Assembly (NCBI GenBank): GCA_900554495.1
Contig: USHR01000067.1
Location: 1 to 8,800, forward strand
Direction of reading: 5' to 3'
Source of the DNA: an uncultured Collinsella sp.
GTDB lineage: Bacteria > Actinomycetota > Coriobacteriia > Coriobacteriales > Coriobacteriaceae
DNA: 8,800 bases
Each line of letters opens with the position of its first letter. Position 1 is the first letter of the stretch. The translations under genes and the position numbers were made by a program. The notes beneath the pieces were generated by a model that had not been told where the DNA came from, ran no database searches, and saw only the letters and a program-made list of their open reading frames with translations. This document shows positions 5,237 to 8,800 of this stretch, piece by piece.

Positions 5237-7732
5237 CTATAGGTAGCGACCGGTGATGCTTGCGGGGCAGGCCGCGATGTCACCCGGCGTACCGGCGCAG
5301 ACGATTTGCCCGCCCGCGTCGCCACCGCCCGGGCCCATGTCGATCACGTAATCGGCGTTGCGGATAAGGTCGAGATCGTGTTCGATCACGATAACCGTGG
5401 CGCCCTTGGCAACGAGGCCGTCGAACACACTCAGCAACACTTGGACATCGAGCGGATGCAGGCCGATCGTGGGCTCGTCGAACACAAATACGGCATCGTC
5501 CTGCACGCGGCCCATCTCGCTCGCGAGCTTAAGGCGTTGTGCCTCGCCGCCCGAGAGCGCCGGCGTGGGCTCACCGAGTGTGAGATAACCCAGGCCCAGG
5601 TCGTGCAAGGTCTGTAAGCGCGTCTGAACCTTCTTGAGTCCCACCGTGGCGTCGAGGGCCTCGTCCACACTCATGTCCATGAGCTGCGGCAACGTAAGCA
5701 GACTGCCGTCCTTGCCCTCGCGATGGATATGCGAGGCGGCCTCGGCGTAGCGCGAACCACGGCATGCCGGGCAGACGATCTCGACGTCGGGCAAAAACTG
5801 CACGTCGAGCGAAATCGAGCCCGTTCCATCGCACGTAGGGCAGCGCAAGGCACCGGTGTTGTAGCTGAAGGCACCCGCCTTGTAGCCGGCTGCCTTTGCC
5901 TCGGGCGTGCGGGCGAAGGCGCGTCGCAGCTCATCATGGATGTCGGCATAGGTCGCTACCGTCGAGCGCACGTTGGCACCGATGGGCGTGGCGTCAATCA
6001 GGTTGGCACGTGCAATGCCCTCGGCATCGACCCAACGCACGTGTTTTGGCAGGCGCTCGCTGGCTGCCTGTGCCTTAAGTGCCGGGATGAGTGTCTCGAG
6101 CACCAGCGTCGTCTTGCCCGAACCCGAAACGCCCGTCACCGCGACGAGACGGCCGCGCGGGATATCGACTTCGAGCGGCTTGACGGTATGGATGGCATCG
6201 GTCGCCATGCGGATATGGCCCTGGTCGAACATTTCCTCGTCAGTCACCTGCGGACGCAAGCGCTTGGACTCCGAGCGCAAAAACGGGGCGATGCGGCTGC
6301 TCTGCGATTGCTCGACCTCATCCACCGTACCCGCGGCAATCACATTGCCACCGCCCGCTCCGGCAACGGGACCCATCTCGACCAGATAGTCGGCTTCCGC
6401 CAGCACGCGCGTATCGTGGTCAACAACAACCACGGTGTTGCCGTCATCCACCAGATCGCGCATCACGCCTACCAAGCCGTCGACATTGGCAGGATGCAAG
6501 CCAATCGAGGGCTCATCCAGCACATAGAGCACACCCGTCGACCGGTTGCGCACCACGCGGGCGAGCTGCACACGCTGGCGCTCACCCGTGGAGAGCGTGG
6601 CACCGGCGCGGTCGAGTGAAAGGTAATCGAGTCCCAGGTCGACTAGACGACGGGCCGCGCTCAAAAACGAATCGCAGATATCCGTTGCCATGGGCCGCAT
6701 CTCGGGCGGCAAGGACGTAGGCACCCCGCGCACCCACTCAATCGCCTCGCCCAGCGTCATGGCCGCCGCCTGCGCCAGATTGATACCGCGCACCTGGGGC
6801 TGGCGCGCAGCCTCGGAGAGACGCGTGCCGCCGCAATCACGGCATGCTCCCTCGCGCAAAAAGCGCGCAACACGTTTTAAGCCCTTATCGTCCTTGACCT
6901 TGGCGAGCGCATTCTCAACGGTATAGACGGCGTTGTAATAGGTGAAATCGAGCGGCGTGGCGCCCTCGCCGTTTTTGGGCACGTAGAGAATGTGCTTTTT
7001 AACCGCCGGACCATGGAACACGATGTCGCGCTCTTGGGGCGTGAGCTGGTTAAATGGCACGTCGGTGCGCACGCCCATCTCGCCAGCCACCTGCTTCATC
7101 AGATCCCACATGAGCGTGCCCCAGGGAAGGACCGCACCTTCGTTGATAGTCTTTGACTCGTCGGGCACCAGGCTCGCCTCGTCCACCTCGCGCATGACAC
7201 CGGTGCCGCCACAGGTGGGGCACGCACCGCCGCTGTTAAAGGCAAGGTCCTCGGCACCCGGCGCGTAGAACTCGCGGCCGCATGCGGGGCACGTGAGCGA
7301 CAGGCCCGCAGCCACGTTAAGGCTCGGCTCCACACGCGTCCCGCAATGCGGGCACACGTGATGGGCGCAACGGCTAAAGAGCAGACGCAGGCTATTGTTG
7401 AGCTCGGTCATGGTGCCAAAGGTGGAACGCACGCCCGGCACGCTGGGGCGCTGATGCAATGCGAGCGCCGCCGGCACGTGCAGCACCTCGTCCACCTGAG
7501 CGTGCTCGGCCTGCGTCAGGCGACGGCGAGTATAGGTGCTGAGTGCTTCCAAGTAGCGACGCGAGCCCTCGGCATAAAGAACTCCCAGCGCCAGCGAACT
7601 CTTGCCCGAACCCGATACGCCGGCAATACCCACCAGCTTTCCCAGCGGAATATCGATATCGATGTCTTTGAGGTTATGGACGCACGCGCCACGCACCTCG
7701 ATAGCCTGCGGACTCATCTTCTGTTCCGTCAT
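5237..7732 (-). CDS. uvrA: UvrA2-like tandem ABC ATPase lacking the UvrB-binding domain
   Basis: This 831-residue UvrA-family protein has two ABC modules. Module 1 has Walker A GVSGSGKSS (38-46), a signature reading LSTGERQR (380-387) and the LDEPSIGLHPAN Walker B. Module 2 has Walker A GVSGSGKTT (534-542), signature LSGGEAQR (726-733) and FDEPTIGLHPLD. Zinc-type CxxC pairs occur at C127/C130, C148/C151 and C171/C174, a CRDCGGTR segment lies further on, and C631/C634 with C654/C657 form the DNA-binding zinc module. Canonical UvrA is about 940 residues; here only about 45 residues separate the CPHCG pair from GGACPTCGG, where E. coli UvrA has about 150. The UvrB-binding domain is therefore missing, as in UvrA2 and drug-resistance homologues such as DrrC. 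Roles in DNA-damage or DNA-intercalator tolerance are inferred. The start at 7732 is preferred over an ATG at 7750 because of AGGGTGAT (7737-7744). It lies 10 nt after the stop of the upstream ATPase gene, so translational coupling is likely. Confidence 0.88.
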   Translation of the reverse strand: MTEQKMSPQAIEVRGACVHNLKDIDIDIPLGKLVGIAGVSGSGKSSLALGVLYAEGSRRYLEALSTYTRRRLTQAEHAQVDEVLHVPAALALHQRPSVPGVRSTFGTMTELNNSLRLLFSRCAHHVCPHCGTRVEPSLNVAAGLSLTCPACGREFYAPGAEDLAFNSGGACPTCGGTGVMREVDEASLVPDESKTINEGAVLPWGTLMWDLMKQVAGEMGVRTDVPFNQLTPQERDIVFHGPAVKKHILYVPKNGEGATPLDFTYYNAVYTVENALAKVKDDKGLKRVARFLREGACRDCGGTRLSEAARQPQVRGINLAQAAAMTLGEAIEWVRGVPTSLPPEMRPMATDICDSFLSAARRLVDLGLDYLSLDRAGATLSTGERQRVQLARVVRNRSTGVLYVLDEPSIGLHPANVDGLVGVMRDLVDDGNTVVVVDHDTRVLAEADYLVEMGPVAGAGGGNVIAAGTVDEVEQSQSSRIAPFLRSESKRLRPQVTDEEMFDQGHIRMATDAIHTVKPLEVDIPRGRLVAVTGVSGSGKTTLVLETLIPALKAQAASERLPKHVRWVDAEGIARANLIDATPIGANVRSTVATYADIHDELRRAFARTPEAKAAGYKAGAFSYNTGALRCPTCDGTGSISLDVQFLPDVEIVCPACRGSRYAEAASHIHREGKDGSLLTLPQLMDMSVDEALDATVGLKKVQTRLQTLHDLGLGYLTLGEPTPALSGGEAQRLKLASEMGRVQDDAVFVFDEPTIGLHPLDVQVLLSVFDGLVAKGATVIVIEHDLDLIRNADYVIDMGPGGGDAGGQIVCAGTPGDIAACPASITGRYL

Positions 7733-7736
7733 CTTT

Positions 7737-7744
7737 ATCACCCT
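7737..7744 (-). promoter_or_regulatory. ribosome binding site of the UvrA homologue
   Basis: On the minus strand, AGGGTGAT includes GGTGAT, which pairs with the 5' part of the usual anti-Shine-Dalgarno sequence, 4 nt before the ATG at 7732. It overlaps the TAG stop of the upstream ATPase gene (7743-7745). The alternative ATG at 7750 has no comparable site, which decides the start. Confidence 0.55.
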
Positions 7745-8800
7745 ACTCATGCCATAAAACTCGATCGCGAATGTACGCGCCCAGCATGGGCACGGTAAAC
7801 CGGACGAGGCCGTATCCGGCAGCTTCGATGACGCGCTCGCGAATCAGGCTTGCGCGATATTTGCTCGCCCAGCTCTGAGTGCGATCGCAGCGCTCAATGA
7901 TATCCGCCATGCGCGTCGGTTTACCCTCGTCAGCAGCCATGGCCTCGATAAAGAGGCGTTGCGGACTGCGCAGCCCGTAATACAGGGGCGCGTCAACCGC
8001 TTCGTAAAACTCGGAGACGGCATCCGCATGGCCATCCTCGACATCGCGCCTTTCGATGACCTGCGAGCCGCGTCGAACAGCAGACCGCCACATGTAATAG
8101 CCCACCAGCTGAACCATATATGGATGCCCCATGCTCTTGTGTGCCGCAAGGTCCGCCGTCCCCGCATCAAGGCAAAGACCAGCGTCTTTGACTGTCTGGA
8201 TATATGAATCGCGCACCTTGGGCAAAGAAATCGCCCCCAGCGTACGCTGCTGGGCACGGCGCAAAAACGTCACGCTCGGCTCTTCGAGCAAGTCATCAAC
8301 CATACTGGGCAATCCAGCGAACACCAGCGCAAGACCGCGCTGGTCGCTATCGGGCAATCCCGTAGCATCCTGATCTCCGAGCACTTGCTGATAGAGAACG
8401 GCAAGAGCCGCCAGTTCCTCGATAGACGCAGATTGCGCCTCGTCAATCGCAAACAGTATGCCCTTGCCTGGACCGAGCTTCTTGAGGCGCTCGTTGACCA
8501 GCCCTCGCAACGTTTCGCCCTTTGCCCGCGCCGCCTCGACCGACATCCGGCCAAACGACGGACCGAACTCCATTGACGTCACAACGGGCCTATTCGAGCG
8601 AAGCGCGTCGGCCAAGCGATCGCATAAGCCAAGAGAAGCGGAATCGGAGACAACCGCCCATTCGCGCTCGCTGGCCAGACGTTGCAGCTCCCGCAGGAGA
8701 ACCGTCTTGCCGCAGCCGCGGTTTCCCGTAATGAGCATGAGCCTGCCCGGCGCTCCGGCGCCGTTATCGAGCCCTTCCTCGAAATCTTCGATGACCGACT
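7743..8800 (-). CDS. second ORC/Cdc6-like AAA ATPase with winged helix (5' partial)
   Basis: The frame stays open to the right edge, reading SVIEDFEEGLDNGAGAPGRL before the first internal Met at 8738, so the N-terminus lies outside the window. The open sequence fits the region before Walker A in this family, so the Met at 8738 is not the true start. Walker A is GNRGCGKT (8703-8726), Walker B is AIDEAQ (8433-8450), followed by a sensor strand ending in FAGLPSMV, then TFLRRAQQRTLGAI and GHPYMVQLVGYYMW. The C-terminus (IERCDRTQSWASKYRASLIRERVI) is a winged-helix-like segment. These blocks match the + strand ATPase at 4096-5196 in order and spacing, so the two are paralogues. It lies immediately upstream of the UvrA homologue and is probably cotranscribed with it. 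A DNA-binding ATPase is likely; the specific function is unknown. Confidence 0.8.
   Translation of the reverse strand, partial: SVIEDFEEGLDNGAGAPGRLMLITGNRGCGKTVLLRELQRLASEREWAVVSDSASLGLCDRLADALRSNRPVVTSMEFGPSFGRMSVEAARAKGETLRGLVNERLKKLGPGKGILFAIDEAQSASIEELAALAVLYQQVLGDQDATGLPDSDQRGLALVFAGLPSMVDDLLEEPSVTFLRRAQQRTLGAISLPKVRDSYIQTVKDAGLCLDAGTADLAAHKSMGHPYMVQLVGYYMWRSAVRRGSQVIERRDVEDGHADAVSEFYEAVDAPLYYGLRSPQRLFIEAMAADEGKPTRMADIIERCDRTQSWASKYRASLIRERVIEAAGYGLVRFTVPMLGAYIRDRVLWHE

Noticed and set aside
5723..6619. Plus-strand open frame (298 codons) opposite the UvrA homologue
   Set aside because: It lies wholly within the well-supported minus-strand ABC ATPase gene and its translation shows only Arg/His/Gly-rich antisense character.
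7733..7750. Earlier ATG for the UvrA homologue
   Set aside because: It has no ribosome binding site and would overlap the upstream stop; the ATG at 7732 has AGGGTGAT at usable spacing.

Overview
The window is GC-rich, densely coded bacterial DNA with eight protein-coding genes, two of them cut by the window edges. The gene families, the GC-biased codon use, the strong AAAGGAG-type ribosome binding sites and the short intergenic hairpins suggest a Coriobacteriia-type actinobacterium such as Collinsella. This is an inference from sequence style; no rRNA or other marker is present to prove it.

Left part (1-3899, all + strand). The window opens inside a PAS plus degenerate-GGDEF sensory protein. 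Next comes a two-gene cluster: a flavodoxin-fold FMN reductase with a compact four-cysteine motif, then a small ArsC/Spx-fold protein that has lost its catalytic cysteine. A COG0523 (CobW-type) GTPase metallochaperone with a CxCC metal site follows and ends in a very strong hairpin. A SPOUT tRNA wobble 2'-O-methyltransferase (TrmL), carrying an unusual insertion of about 42 residues, starts right behind that hairpin.

Right part (3900-8800). A hairpin-rich, AT-rich intergenic stretch leads into a complete ORC/Cdc6-like AAA ATPase with a C-terminal winged helix (+ strand, GTG start). Converging on it from the right edge is a minus-strand pair: a second, paralogous AAA ATPase (its N-terminus lies beyond the window) and, 10 nt downstream, a short UvrA-type tandem ABC ATPase. 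The UvrA lacks the UvrB-binding region between its first ATP-binding motif and the zinc module, so it is a UvrA2-like protein rather than the canonical excinuclease subunit.

The least ordinary feature is a family of near-perfect intergenic hairpins with a conserved, asymmetric head (around CTGTCC) and differing but still complementary stems. Two of them, 80% identical over 35 nt with two compensated base pairs, sit on either side of the complete AAA ATPase gene. They look like REP-type interspersed palindromes. Together with the two related ATPases around a UvrA-like protein, this makes the right half the part most worth following up. No tRNA, rRNA, CRISPR array or transposase gene was found, and no gene-free stretch exceeds 200 bases.
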